Positions 37,626-48,894 of a stretch of DNA of 64,000 nucleotides are shown here, piece by piece. Within the stretch, counting starts at the first letter, position 1. Every line of letters begins with the position of its first letter. Under the pieces are notes generated by a model. That model was not told the origin of the DNA. It saw only the letters and a program-made list of their open reading frames with translations, and searched no databases. The stretch is from contig CM044317.1 of the NCBI GenBank assembly GCA_024291935.2, forward strand, positions 62,734,730-62,798,729, written 5' to 3'. The stretch comes from Okapia johnstoni (lineage: Eukaryota; Chordata; Mammalia; Artiodactyla; Giraffidae). Both the position numbers and the translations under genes were made by a program.

Positions 37626-37647
37626 TAAACCCTAACCCTAACCCTAA
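37626..37647. repeat. Telomeric (CCCTAA)n block at a BovB 5' junction
   Basis: Three full CCCTAA units plus partial units lie directly between the left TSD (aaagctccatt, 37615-37625) and the truncated BovB. The last unit shares taac with the BovB sequence at the join. Confidence 0.95.
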
Positions 37648-38523
37648 CTTATATGCAGAGTACATCATGAGAAACACTGGGCTGGAGGAAGCACAAGCTG
37701 GACTCAAGATTGCAGGGAGAAACATCAATAACCACAGATATGCAGATGACACCACCCTTATGGCAGAAAGCGAAGAGGAACGAAAAAGCCTCTTGATGAA
37801 AGTGAAAGAGGAGAGTGAAAAAGTTGGCTTAAAGGTCAACATTCAGAAAACTAAGATCATGGCATCTGGTCCCATCACTTTATGGCAAATAGATGGGGAA
37901 ACAGTGGAAACAGTCAGAGATTTTATTTTGGGGGGCTCCAAAATCACTGCAGATGGTGATTGCAGCCATGAAATTAAAAGATGCTTACTCCTTGGAAGGA
38001 AAGTTATGACCAACCTAGATAGCATATTAAAAAGCAGAGACATTACTTTGCTGACAAAGGTCCATCTAGTCAAGGCTATGGTTTTGCCAGTAGTCATGTA
38101 TGGATGTGAGAGTTGGACTATAAAGAAAGCTGAGCACGGAAGAATTGATGCTTTTGAACTGTGGTGTTGGAGAAGACTCTTGAGAGTCCCTTGGATTGCA
38201 AGGAGATCCAACCAGTCCATCCTAAAGGAGATCAATCCTGGGTGTTCATTGGAAGGACTGATGTTGAAGCTGAAACTCCAATACTTTGGCCACCTGATGT
38301 GAAGAGCTGACTCATTGGAAAAGACCCTGATGCTGGGTAAGATTGAGGGCAGGAGGAGGAGGGGATGACAGAGGATGAGATGGCTGGATGGCATCACCGA
38401 CTCAACGGACATGAGTTTGGGTGGGCTCCGGGAGTTGGTGATGGACAGGGAGGCCTGGCATGCTGCGGTTCATGGGGTCGCAGAGAGTCGGACACAACTG
38501 AGCGCCTGAACTGAACTGAACTG
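37644..38523 (+). mobile_element. BovB LINE 3' fragment with telomeric filler
   Basis: BovB from the codons for YAEYIMRN to the terminal gaactgaactg repeat. It encodes 211 open residues of RT (RYADDTTLM, then [23 protein letters not shown]) before a stop near 38300. The 11-bp TSD aaagctccatt is at 37615-37625 and 38524-38534, so the telomeric block belongs to the insertion. Confidence 0.95.
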
Positions 38524-38874
38524 AAAGCTCCATTGCCCAGTTTTGTCCAGTGCAATTGGAATTTTGTTCAATTACCGAAACACCCATCTACTAGCCTATC
38601 AGTAGCAATTGTGTGTAACACTTGATGCTTTAGAAAATTAAACCATGTGTTACTAACAGACTGACTGGAGAAAGCACATTCTAGTGACTGTTATATAACA
38701 GTGGCTTATCTATTGACAGTTATTTACTTCAGTCATCCTCAGGGCTTATCTACTTTGCTTCTCTAAGTCAACGAAGATTACTGAGCTTCTATCATGTGTC
38801 AGGCACTGGGTTAGTGCTTGAGCATATAAAATAAGTCAAACAAGCATTGTTCTTCCTGTGTAAGGACATTATTG

Positions 38875-39097
38875 GGCTTCCCAGATGGCGCTAGTGGTAA
38901 CGAACCCACCTGCCAATGCAGGAGATGTAAAGAGAAACAGGTTCAACCCCTGGGTCAGGAGGATCCCTTGGAGGAAAGAATGGCTACTCACTTCAGTATT
39001 CTTGCCTAGAGAATCCCTCGGACAGAGGAGCCTGGCGGGCTACAGTCCGCAGGGTTACAAAGAGTCAGACATGACTGAAGCGACTTAGCACACATGC
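38875..39097 (+). mobile_element. Bov-tA SINE
   Basis: Head ggcttcccagatggcgctag. TSD aaggacattattg (38862-38874) and aagaacattattg (39098-39110). Confidence 0.93.
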
Positions 39098-39110
39098 AAG
39101 AACATTATTG

Positions 39111-40438
39111 CAAACCAAAAATGTGACCAGATAAATACTGTCAATACAAAGGGAGATGCAAGTCTAAATAAGGTATACATTTGTTTGGAGGTAATGTCTC
39201 TCTCTTTGACTTCCTCATGAGTTTTTTTCTTTTATAATATATTCAATAGATAATCATTGAACATCACCTACTAGGTATTAGGCATGGTGCTTGCTCTTGA
39301 GACTATATTAATAGACATGAAATAGATATAGCCCATAACCTATATAGAATATATAAACCAGGGTAGGAGACAACATGACACAAATAGTTGCAGAAATAAT
39401 CACTACTTGCTAAGGACTATGAAGCAGAATTACCAAGCTCTATGAGAAGACTGCTGTACTCTATTATATACAAGTCCTTAGATCCATACTTTTTGCATCT
39501 TTGTATCATTCATAGCGTTTGGAAAAATAGATTGAAAAAGTTGACACTCAAACGAATATTTGTTGAGTAATTGAGCCTTTCATTTGAGAATTAGATCAGA
39601 AAACATTGCTCCTTAAAAATGAAAATATTAATCAAAATAACTAGATGTGGTATTTATTATTGCCGTTAAAAGATATTTCTAGTTTTCTTCTTCTAAGTAC
39701 ATGGTAGAATTGTACTTTCCTATCCCGTTGAAGGTAAGCATGACCACATAGCTTGCTTTGATCAATGAAACGTTATTAGAACTAGTATGTGTCACTTCCA
39801 AGTAGAAGCCTGAAAGAGGAAGAGTGCAATTAACTACATTTCCTTCCCTACAATGACAACAATGTTCCAGACAAAAGGTTATTAGCCTGCATCCCTGACT
39901 GAGCAAAACATGGAAAGGAGCCTCACTTACCAGACAGATACATATAATCTAAAGGAGAAATAATCTTGGTTGCTTTAAGCCTCAGAGATTTTAATTATTG
40001 TTTCTTGCAGACCTTAACCTAACCCTAACTGAATGATAATGCAAATAAAGTTAGACCTCTGTGGAAATTGTACCAAGGAGTTGGGCAGTGGGAGACATCT
40101 AGAAGAACATCAAATAAACCTCTGGTAAGATTAGAGTGATTCTCAAATCTCAGCAAAAGACTTAGGGTGCTCCCTGAAAAGGGAAGTAGCCCTTTGAAAT
40201 AGATTCCAATAAATGTAATATGTTTGTCATGAGGAAATTTATTAGGTAATTTTCTGTGTATGTTACTGATAAGAAGACTTGAAAGAGTGGAGTAAACATA
40301 AAGAACATTTTAATGTGTCTCTACTGTATGTACTCTACTTTTAGTTATCAGTTATAATTACAGAATTTTGGTAAGAATGAGAAAGGCTCCCATTCTAGAA
40401 CATATTAGAGTGAAGTCTCATCTTTTTGGAAACAATTT
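39111..40438. other. Intergenic sequence, no recognised gene
   Basis: Ancient-repeat-like piece near 39240-39330. A degenerate telomere-like aacctaaccctaac sits at about 40016-40029. Otherwise unassigned. Confidence 0.4.
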
Positions 40439-40456
40439 CCTTTTCCAGATTCTCTG

Positions 40457-40650
40457 TTTGCATGAAATATCTTTTTCCAGCCCTTCACTCTCAGTCTGTA
40501 TGTGTCCCTTGTTTTGAGGTGGGTCTCTTGGAGACACCATATATAGGGGTCTTGTTTTTGTATCCATTCAGCCAGTCTTTGTCTTTTGGTTGGGGCATTC
40601 AAACCATTTACATTTAAGGTAATTATTGATAAGTATGGTCCCGTTGCCAT
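40457..40650 (-). pseudogene. L1 ORF2 N-terminal fragment (endonuclease start)
   Basis: ATG at 40650. About 64 residues of the APE-like endonuclease N-terminus, with LNVNGLNAPTKR and QETHLK (catalytic Glu region). The frame runs into flanking DNA just after WKKIFHAN. Confidence 0.88.
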
Positions 40651-40701
40651 TTACTTTGTTGTTTTGAGTTTGTGTTTAAACACACTTTCTGTGTTTCCTG
40701 T

Positions 40702-41627
40702 CTAGAGAAGATCCTTTAGCATTTGTTGGAGAGCTGGTTTGGTGGTGCTGAATTCTCTCAGCTTTTGCTTGTCTGTAAAGCTTTGGAATTCTCTTTCATA
40801 TCTGAATGAGATCCTTGCTGGGTACAGTAATCTGGGTTGTAGGTTATTCTCTTTCATTACTTTAAGTATGTCCTGCCATTCCCTTCTAGCCTGAAGAGTT
40901 TCTATTGAAAGATCAGCTGTTATCCTTATGGGGATCCCCTTGTGTGTTTGTTGTTTTTCCCTTGCTGCTTTTAATATTTGTTCTTTGTGTTTGATCTTTG
41001 TTAATTTGATTAATATGTGTCTTGGGGTGTTTCGCCTTGGGTTTATCCTGTTTGGGACTCTCTGGGTTTCTTGGACTTCTGTGACTATTTCTTTCCCCGT
41101 TTGGGGGAAATTTTCAACTATTATCTCCTCGAGTATTTTTTCATGGCCTTTCCTTTTATCTTCTTCTTCTGGGACTCCTATGATTCGAATGTTGGGGCAT
41201 TTCATATTGTCCGAGAGGTCCCTGGGGTTTTCCTCATTTCTTTTGATTCTTTTTTCTTTTTTCCTCTCTGCTTCGTTTATTTCCACCATTCTATCTTCTA
41301 CCTCACTTATCCTATCTTCGGCCTCCGTTATTCTACTGTTGGTTCCCTCCAGAATGTTTTTTATCTCCTTTATTTCATTATTCATTATATATTGACTCTT
41401 TTTTTAATTTATTCTAGGTCTTTGTTAAACATTTCTTTCATCTTCTCAATCCTTGTCTCCGGGCTATTTATCTGTAACTCCATTTTGTTTTCAAGATTTT
41501 GGATCATTTTTATTATCATTATTCTAAATTCTTTTTCAGATAGATTCCCTATCTCCTCCTCTTTTGTTTAGTTTGGTGGGCATTTCTCATTTTCCTTTAC
41601 TTGCTGAGTATTTCTCTGCCTTTTCAT
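40702..41627 (-). pseudogene. L1 ORF1 pseudogene
   Basis: The start ATG is at 41627 (MKRQRNTQQVKENEK), with an early stop after about 19 codons and a disturbed stretch near 41390-41420. The C-terminal 227 codons (40702-41385) are open: end of the coiled coil (NSRITEAEDRISEVEDRM), the RRM-like core (NIRIIGVPEEED) and the C-terminal nucleic-acid-binding domain (GIPIRITADLS, then TTKPALQQML). ORF1p is the trimeric RNA-binding chaperone of the L1 particle. This copy is broken. Confidence 0.88.
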
Positions 41628-42179
41628 CTTGTTTATATTGCTATGTTTGGGGTGACCTTTCTGTATTCTGGTAGTTTGAAGTTCCTCTTCATTGTGGAGG
41701 TTCCTCACTGTGGGTGGGGTTGGACAGGTGGCTTGTCAAGGTTTCCTGGTTGGGGAAGTTTGTGTCGGTGTTCTGGTGGGTGGAGCTGGATTTCTTCTCT
41801 CTGGAGTGCAATGGAGTGTCCAGTATTGAGTTTTGAGATGTCTATGGATTTGGTGTGACTCTGGGCAGCCTGTATATTGATGATCAGGGCTATGTTCCTG
41901 CATTGCTGGAGAATTTGTGTGGTATGTCTTGCTCTGGAACTTATTGGCTCTTGGGTGGAGCTTGGTTTCAGTGTATATGTGGAGGCTTTTGGATGATCTC
42001 TTATTAATTAATATTGCCTGGAGTCAGGAGTTCTCTGCTGTTCTCAGGTTTTGGGCTTAAGCCTCCTGCCTCTGGTTTTCAGTCTTATTCTTGCAGTAGC
42101 CTCAAGACTTCTCCATCCATACAGCCCTGATAATAAAACTACTAGGTTAATGGTGAAAAGATTCTCCACAGTGAGGGAT

Positions 42180-42600
42180 ACCCAGAGAGGTTCACCGAGT
42201 TACGTGGAGAGGTGAAGAGGGAGGAAGGAGATACAGGTGACCAGGAGGAGAAGAGAGGGACTCAAACGTGGAGAGAGCAGTCTAGCCAGTAAGCACTTCC
42301 CTCTGTGCTCTCCACAGCCTGGAACCCTCAGAGAGGTTCACAGAGATACATAGAGAGGAGGGAGGAAGGAGATAGAGGTGAGCATGAGTAGAAAGGGGGG
42401 AATCAAGAGGGGAGAGAGAGATCTGGGCAGTATTCTGTTCCCGAAGTGTTCTCCAGTGCCCAGAACACCCACAGAGATTCACAGAATTGGGTTGAGAATA
42501 GAAGGAGAAGGGGAGAGATAGAGGTTCCCTGGGGGAGAAGAAAGAGAGTCAGTAGGGGGAGAGAGTAATCACACCAGTAATCACACTCCTGAGTAAAAAT
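42180..42600 (-). repeat. Three imperfect ~140-bp tandem repeats in the L1 5' UTR
   Basis: Units start near 42180, 42316 and 42465. Each carries cagagaggttcac-like, gggaggaaggagata-like and gtgctctccac-like blocks in the same order. Boundaries approximate. Confidence 0.7.
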
Positions 42601-43288
42601 GGGTACTAAAGATTGGGTTCTTAAATGTATAAAATTGATATCAAATATGTAAAACAAAGATTAAAAATCTAGAGTAGAGGTTATACTCTTAAAAAAATAC
42701 AATATATTAAAAAAAATCTTTTTTTTTTTTTTTTTTTTTTTTTTTTGGGCCATCCATTTTAATGAAGGCAAGAAGTGATTTAACAAATACAGAGCAAAGA
42801 GAATATTAAGTTTTGTCCTCCATTAATATTAGTAATGGATAAAGTGGATTCCAACACCTTCAAGATAGTTTGAGACCATCATCTCTGTGTCATGGCAGAG
42901 GGATATTCAGCCAGGATATTGTTCTCTGTCACTCAGAAAAATACCCGCAATGTATAATGATACTTACTGAGTCAGATATGGGACATTTGAGTGATTAGGA
43001 GTCCTTTAGCATGATTCTTTCAGATGCCTTAGCTACAAGATGAAGCTAGCAGCTTTGGACACTTTCAGCAATGAAGAGTTTGTTTGGATGTTAACTTTCG
43101 TGCTGAATGAAATGAGCTTATTTCTTCTTGGAAGCCTCCCACATACCACTTCTAACCTCTGTTTTCTGTTTGGAAAGACTTTTAGAAATTAAAGATCAAG
43201 ATAAAAAATAAATCACAACTTAAATGATACATGGAATATTTTTCTGACTTCAAGGACCCTGCAGAATTAAATATGACCCAGTTCAAAT

Positions 43289-43511
43289 CTGAGCTACTAA
43301 GGCTTCTCTGGTAGCTCAGATGGTAAAGAATCTGCTTGCAATGCAGGAGACCTGGTTTCAATCCCTGGGCTGGGAAGATCCCCTGGAGAAGCAAATGGAA
43401 ACCCATTCCAGTATTCTTGCCTGGAAAATCCCATGGACAGAGGAGCTTGGCAGGCTACAGTCGATAGGGTCACAAAGAGTCAGACAGTACTGAAGTGACT
43501 TAGCACTAACA
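43289..43511 (+). mobile_element. Bov-tA SINE nested in the composite insert
   Basis: Head ggcttctctggtagctcag from 43301, tail ending in ttagcactaacac. Likely TSD cagttcaaat at 43279-43288 and 43512-43521, leaving about 12 extra bases at the 5' side. Confidence 0.88.
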
Positions 43512-43952
43512 CAGTTCAAATGTTAATTTCATTTTAATGTGTATATTGGAGTGGAATCTTCAAGGTACCAGAAAACAAGAATTCACCCTACCTACTTGAA
43601 ACTGCAGCAGAGCACGCACACTTCAGTTACGAGTTCTGCTCATTCCACAGAATTATCTTCATAAAACATAGTGTTCTATATACCTGGGATGTATCTCACT
43701 TAGTTTTAAGAACTTCCAGATAACTCTTCATACATAGTGTTACAATTCCAGTCTTGCCAAGTCCTGCACCAGTTACAGAGAACACAGCACATTTATTTCT
43801 CTGGATTGTTCAGATCCCAGTGAAAGAAGGATGGAGTGGGATCAAAGAGATCAGGATTCTTGTCCCAGATTTACCATAAAATAATTGTGTTCTCAGGAAA
43901 ATTGTAGTTATTCTAGACCCCTTTCCTTTTCTTTATTTCCAGAGTTGCACTG

Positions 43953-44583
43953 TTCAGTTCAGTTCAGTCACTCAGTCGTGTCCAACTCTTTGCGACCCCA
44001 TGAATCGCAGCACGCCAGGCCTCCCTGTCCATCACCAGCTCCCGGAGTTTACCCAAACTCATGTCCATTGAGTCAGTGATACCATCCAACCATCTCATCC
44101 TCTGCCATCCCCTTCTCCTCCAGCCCCCAATCCTTCCCAGCATCAGAGTCTTTTCCAGTGAGTCAGCTCCTCGCATGAGGTGGCCAAAGTATTGGAGTTT
44201 CAGCTTCAACATCAGTCCTTCCAATGAACACCCAGGACTGATCTCCTTTAGGATGGACTGGTTGTATCTCCTTGCAGTCCAAGGGACTCTCAAGAGTCTT
44301 CTCCAACACCACAGTTCAAAAGCATCAATTCTCCGGCACTCAGCTTTCTTCACCGTCCAACTCTCACATGCATACATGACCACTGGACCATAGCCTTGAC
44401 TAGACGGACTTTTGTTGGCAGAGTAATGTCTCTGCTTTTCAATATGCTGTCTAGGTTGGTCATAACTTTCCTTCCAAGGAGTAAGCATCTTTTAAGTTCA
44501 TGGCAGCAATCACCATCTGGAGTGATTTTGGAGCCCAAAAAAATAGTCTGCCACTGTTTCCACTGTTTCCCCATCTATTTCCC
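43953..44583 (-). mobile_element. BovB LINE 3' fragment (5' part of the composite insert)
   Basis: Antisense BovB from the terminal gttcagttcagtt repeats to gggaaatagatgggg. Codes for broken RT C-terminal sequence ([23 protein letters not shown]). Its right edge coincides with the composite's TSD, and it has no TSD of its own on the left. Confidence 0.93.
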
Positions 44584-46230
44584 ATTAAAAAAAATCACAA
44601 AAAGTGTAAGATATATGTATGCAGTTTGCTTTAAAAATAGGGTCTTTTTTTTTTTGCAAGGTAATAGTGGGTTATAAAAATGAAAATTAAAGGTGTAATA
44701 GAGGACTTAAAGAAAAATGAAAAAAATTTAAAAAGTTAAAAAAAAAATAATAGTAAAAATATATCCAGGACTTTCTCTGGAGCTGTTGTGAGCAGTGCGG
44801 GGTCTGTTCAGTTTCAGATAGATCCTTGTTCCTGCTTATCCTTTTCAAGATATATAGGCCCCTTTCAATGTAGTAGGTGTTAACTACAGGGATTTTAATC
44901 TGTTGACCTGTCACTTCCAAAGCAGTTCCCTCTGTTTATTTGGCTCTGTTTTCAGGTCTCTTCTGTGTCTAATTTCCGCCCTGACACAAGGGGGCAGAGG
45001 TGGTCTCTTTAGGTTCACTTGTTCCGTCTTGCTGTGGGGAGGGAGGAACATTTCAAACCAATATCACTGGCGTGTGTGTGGAGAGCTTGCAGTGTCTTGG
45101 CCTCACTGGGTTTGTCCCTGCTCACGGCGTGTGTGCTTTCCCAGTCTGCCCTGCTCAGGCTTCAGGTTACTCTGACGAGGAGTGAGCCCTGAGATGCGTG
45201 CCCTTCCCAGGTCTAAGCTGCTCAGATTCAGGTTCCTGGGTACTCCACAAAGGCGCAGACTCGGTTGGGCCCGCAGTTTGTGCCAATCCCCAGTCGTAGC
45301 AGCTCAGGCAGCCAGGAGTTTGGCAAGCGCACTCTCCCCTGTTGGGGCGGTGCAACTTATCACCTCCCTGGTCCCCGCCTCGGTTTCTGGGTGCCCCTGG
45401 GTCCGGTGTGCCTTGTGTCAGTTCTGGGGAGCTGGTCTCTGACAGCCACCCTCCCGGCAGATGTCAACCCTCCGGGATCTCAGGTAGTCTTTGCTTCGAA
45501 ACTGGAAGCCTGTTTGCAGTTTGGTAGGGGGTGCCCTCTCTGGGGCCGAGTTTTCCCCTTTCCGGCTCTGGCTGGCCCCGTCTGCCCGCTGCGTCTGGTG
45601 GGGGATGGGGCGGTCCGCAGCCGGCTAGCTCTCCTCTGGTATTGCTCAGTCCTTTGTTCTGTGAGCAGGCCAGCAGTGCCTTAGATTTGGGCTTTTTGCA
45701 GGATAGTTCTCTCTCTCTGGCTGTCTCACAGTTTAGGATGCTATCTCACGTTAGCTCCCTCAGATTGCCCTCAGGGCATTCGGGCCAGGTCCTTGCCCTA
45801 AGCAGTGCCACCCGCTCCTTTCCGTTCAGCCCCCACTTGCTGTGGCGGATGCAAGCGTCTGGGGTACTTTGCTGGGAGTTGCCTTTAGGCACGTAATCTG
45901 TGGGTTTAATTTATTTGTTTTTCCTCCCGGTTATGTTGCCCTCCGAGATTCGAAATCTTCCCCCCAAACCCGCCTGTGAGAGGGTTTCCTGGTGTTTGGA
46001 AACTTCTCCTCTTTTACGACTCCCTCCCCGGGTCTCCGTCCCTAACTCTTTTGTCTCTCTTTTTATCTTTTATATTTTGTCCTACCTCCTTTCGAAGATA
46101 ATGGGCTGCTTTTCTGGATGCCTGATGTCCTCTGCCAGCGTTCAGAAGTTGTTTTGTGAAGTTTGCTCAGCATTCAGATGTTCTTTCGATAAATTTGTGG
46201 GGGAGAGAGTGGTCTCCCCGTCCTATTCCT

Positions 46231-46240
46231 CCGCCATCTT
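46231..46240 (-). promoter_or_regulatory. YY1-type site at the L1 5' end
   Basis: ccgccatctt on plus, that is AAGATGGCGG on the L1 sense strand, within about 25 bases of the L1 5' end. A YY1 site in this place helps set the transcription start in human L1 (known); by analogy here. Confidence 0.6.
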
Positions 46241-46270
46241 AGCCCCGCCTCCCCTTTTCCAGATTCTGTG

Positions 46271-48894
46271 TTCAGTAAGCAGTTTTCTTTGTGTGGGGCT
46301 CCTGAATGTACCTTCCCAGTTTCACCAAATATACCTTTACCTTGGAGTTAAAATTTTGACGTGTGTTTCATAAGTCCTTCTCCCGTGAATATGGCTAACT
46401 AGGATATATTTTATAAATTTAATCATTTGGAGTAAATTGATTTTTTAAAGTTTCTAAAGATATATTATTGAGAATCAGGCCCTGCATCAGCATTGACTCT
46501 ACTAAGGTATTGATGTCCCAAGACACTCCGTCTGAAATGGCTGCCACCCTTAGTTGACACAGCATTTGGTGATGGGAGACAGCACTGTCCGTGTCTTAAC
46601 TACATAGCAGCTATGGCTGGGAAAAGTTACGTATGTTGGAAGTTATGAGAAATGAAAGAAACATTTACAATAATAATCATGTCTAAAGTTAGACACGATA
46701 CAGAAGTTAAGCAGTTAAATGTTGAACTGTTAAAACAACAGCAGGTAGCTCTCCTTGCTGTCACAACATGTGAGGCAGAATATTTTAAAAATAATCTTTC
46801 TGAAATGGACTGTCTTTTAACATTGAATGTATTTTTTCCATTTGTAAAATACTGCCATTATGAATATTTTGAGAATTGTTACTAATATGTGTTTTGTTAA
46901 AAGGTTTTATTTCTCTATTTTACATAATTCATAAGCTTAACCAAGAACTCAAGTAAAATTTTATTATGCTCAAAATCCCATTTTCTTACAGCTAAATATA
47001 CTTTTAATTTTATACAGAAAAATGTAAGAAAGGGGCAAGAATTCATGTAACAGAAATTTGATGCAATGATCCTGACTAGAGAAATATCTATTCTCTTAAG
47101 CAATGAGTTTCAATAGTTACTCTTAAGTAATGACAAATGTCCCTTTTAAACTAGATAAATTTCAATGGAAGAAAAATCATGGTCAATGATTTAGAAAACT
47201 TTAACTGGAAATAAAGAGATGAATTGAACTTAACAGGAAACAAAATGCATCAATACAATAACAATAAAAATAAATAAAGTTAGCAGAAATCATTGCTGAA
47301 AACATTAAATAACAAAACACTAAACTTATTAAAGATGAAAGGGGAAATGGCAGATAACTGATCATTATTTTAAAACTCTTCCAAGAAGACACTACAGTCT
47401 ATGGCTTATTTTCCTTTATGCATAATATTATGTAGGAAACAATTTTTCAATTCATTCAATAATATTTATACTGCACTTCTCCATTTAAATGTGTTCATAA
47501 ATATTAATCAATTCCCACAACAACACTGTGAGATAGCTAAGAATTATCCAGAGATGACAGACTGAGAGCTTAAAATGATGTTTGGCTATGATGCCAAGGA
47601 CTGCTGAGGGAATTAATAAGAGAGCTGACAACAAAGTCCAAAATCCTGGCTCCTGGCAGCTGCTAGGGCGAAGGAGACTGTCAGAGAATTTCTTGTTCTG
47701 TCCTGACTCCTATTCTCCAGAGACACAAAAGTCAAAAGCACCTGCTCCTATGTTACCCTTGCATGGTCTGTGAATCTGTCACAGATGCTTCTTTATCACC
47801 TAGCTCCTGCTGTTTCACAGACTTAGATATCTTGCATCTTCCTAGAAAATATTAAGAAAAATTTCAAACCCACAATTCAGAAACCTGCTGAAGACTTGAG
47901 AAGTCCTCAATGAGTCCAAATGAGGAGCGTCTATTTAGAGCTTAAGATGGAACATCAGTACATTCTGCAGAGCTAAAACCAGTCATACTTGGACTGACTC
48001 ATCTGAATTCCCTTAATGTTAGGGAAATGTGATTTGTATGCAGGTGCTGACTAACTACCCCAGTTTACCAAAGACTGAGGATCTCCTGGTACAAAAGACT
48101 TTCTGTGTTAAAATGAGGAGGTCCTAGCCTAATCCATATAGTTGATGATAACCTTACCTCTAGGTAATGAAATATACTGGTACTTCTTTATTTTATGTGA
48201 CAAAATGAATTTAACCAGTTATTTTACTTCTGCAGGTAATCAGATATACATGGGACAAAACGAAATTTGAGCAAAAATGTTAAAATTATTTTTAACATAC
48301 TTTAAAAAAATTGCATTATGGTCAAATGTTCATAAATAGCAAAAGTTCACATATAGTAATCAAATTGCCATGGAGACCGTAAGTAGACATAAAAATCCAT
48401 TTTGAAAACTTGCCTTGATTCTTTCCTTGCCTAAAAGTCAGACTGGAGAGATCTAACTCCCCTTGTCTTGTCCCAAGGCTTCTTCTCCTCTTTGGCTCTC
48501 AATTGCCTTACATCAGAGCTTTATTCAGGGACATAGGAAACTTACTACTGTTCTCCAAAGACACAAGAGAATCGGAGTAGTTGTCTTGATTTATCCGTCT
48601 TGGCTCCTCCCCCATCATGCCTTGTTAGATGAGGTCTTCTCTGGTTACAACCTTGAAAGCAAAAGATACTCCATGCACTGGGAGCCCCCACCATCCTCTC
48701 CCTTGTGAATGCTCAACTAGAAGAGGAGGAGCAGAGATCAATCACCCATGGGGTTCTTAGCTCTCACCAAGTTCCCTCAGTTTCTCTTCTTTCACCTGCT
48801 TGTTGAACTCTCCTCTTTGAGGAGAAAATCTAGCTCTTATATCATTATGCATTCACTTGTCCACTTGTGGATGAAATAGATGAAATAGATTGCT
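46271..48894. other. Intergenic sequence, no recognised element
   Basis: AT-rich. Open frames (for example 77 codons at 46652-46885) show no family features. Confidence 0.4.

Larger units (their letters stand above)
42719..44583 (-). mobile_element. Composite retro-insert: BovB 3' end plus downstream sequence plus poly(A)
   Basis: Bounded by a perfect 13-bp TSD, attaaaaaaaatc, at 42706-42718 and 44584-44596, inside the L1 5' UTR. Read on the minus strand: BovB 3' sequence (44583-43953), about 1 kb of non-BovB sequence (43952-42747, interrupted by a Bov-tA), an ATTAAA signal about 12 bases before the tail, then about 28 A. The L1 sequence resumes exactly on both sides. Confidence 0.85.
40457..46254 (-). 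mobile_element. L1 LINE with intact 5' end, terminating inside ORF2
   Basis: Antisense ruminant L1. Its 5' end (ggggaggcggggctaag on the minus strand) is at 46254, followed by a long 5' UTR, ORF1 and the first codons of ORF2. It stops at WKKIFHAN in ORF2 with no poly(A). Flanking TSDs: ccttttccagattctctg (40439-40456) and ccttttccagattctgtg (46253-46270). A later 1.87-kb retro-insertion splits the 5' UTR at 42719-44583. About 3.9 kb of L1 remains. Confidence 0.88.

Noticed and set aside
37626..37647. Proximity to a chromosome end
   Set aside because: Only about three CCCTAA units, inside a TSD-bounded insertion and far from any array, so it is not a telomere or subtelomere.
45182..45896. GC-rich plus-strand open frames
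   Set aside because: Antisense of the L1 5' UTR; no known protein.
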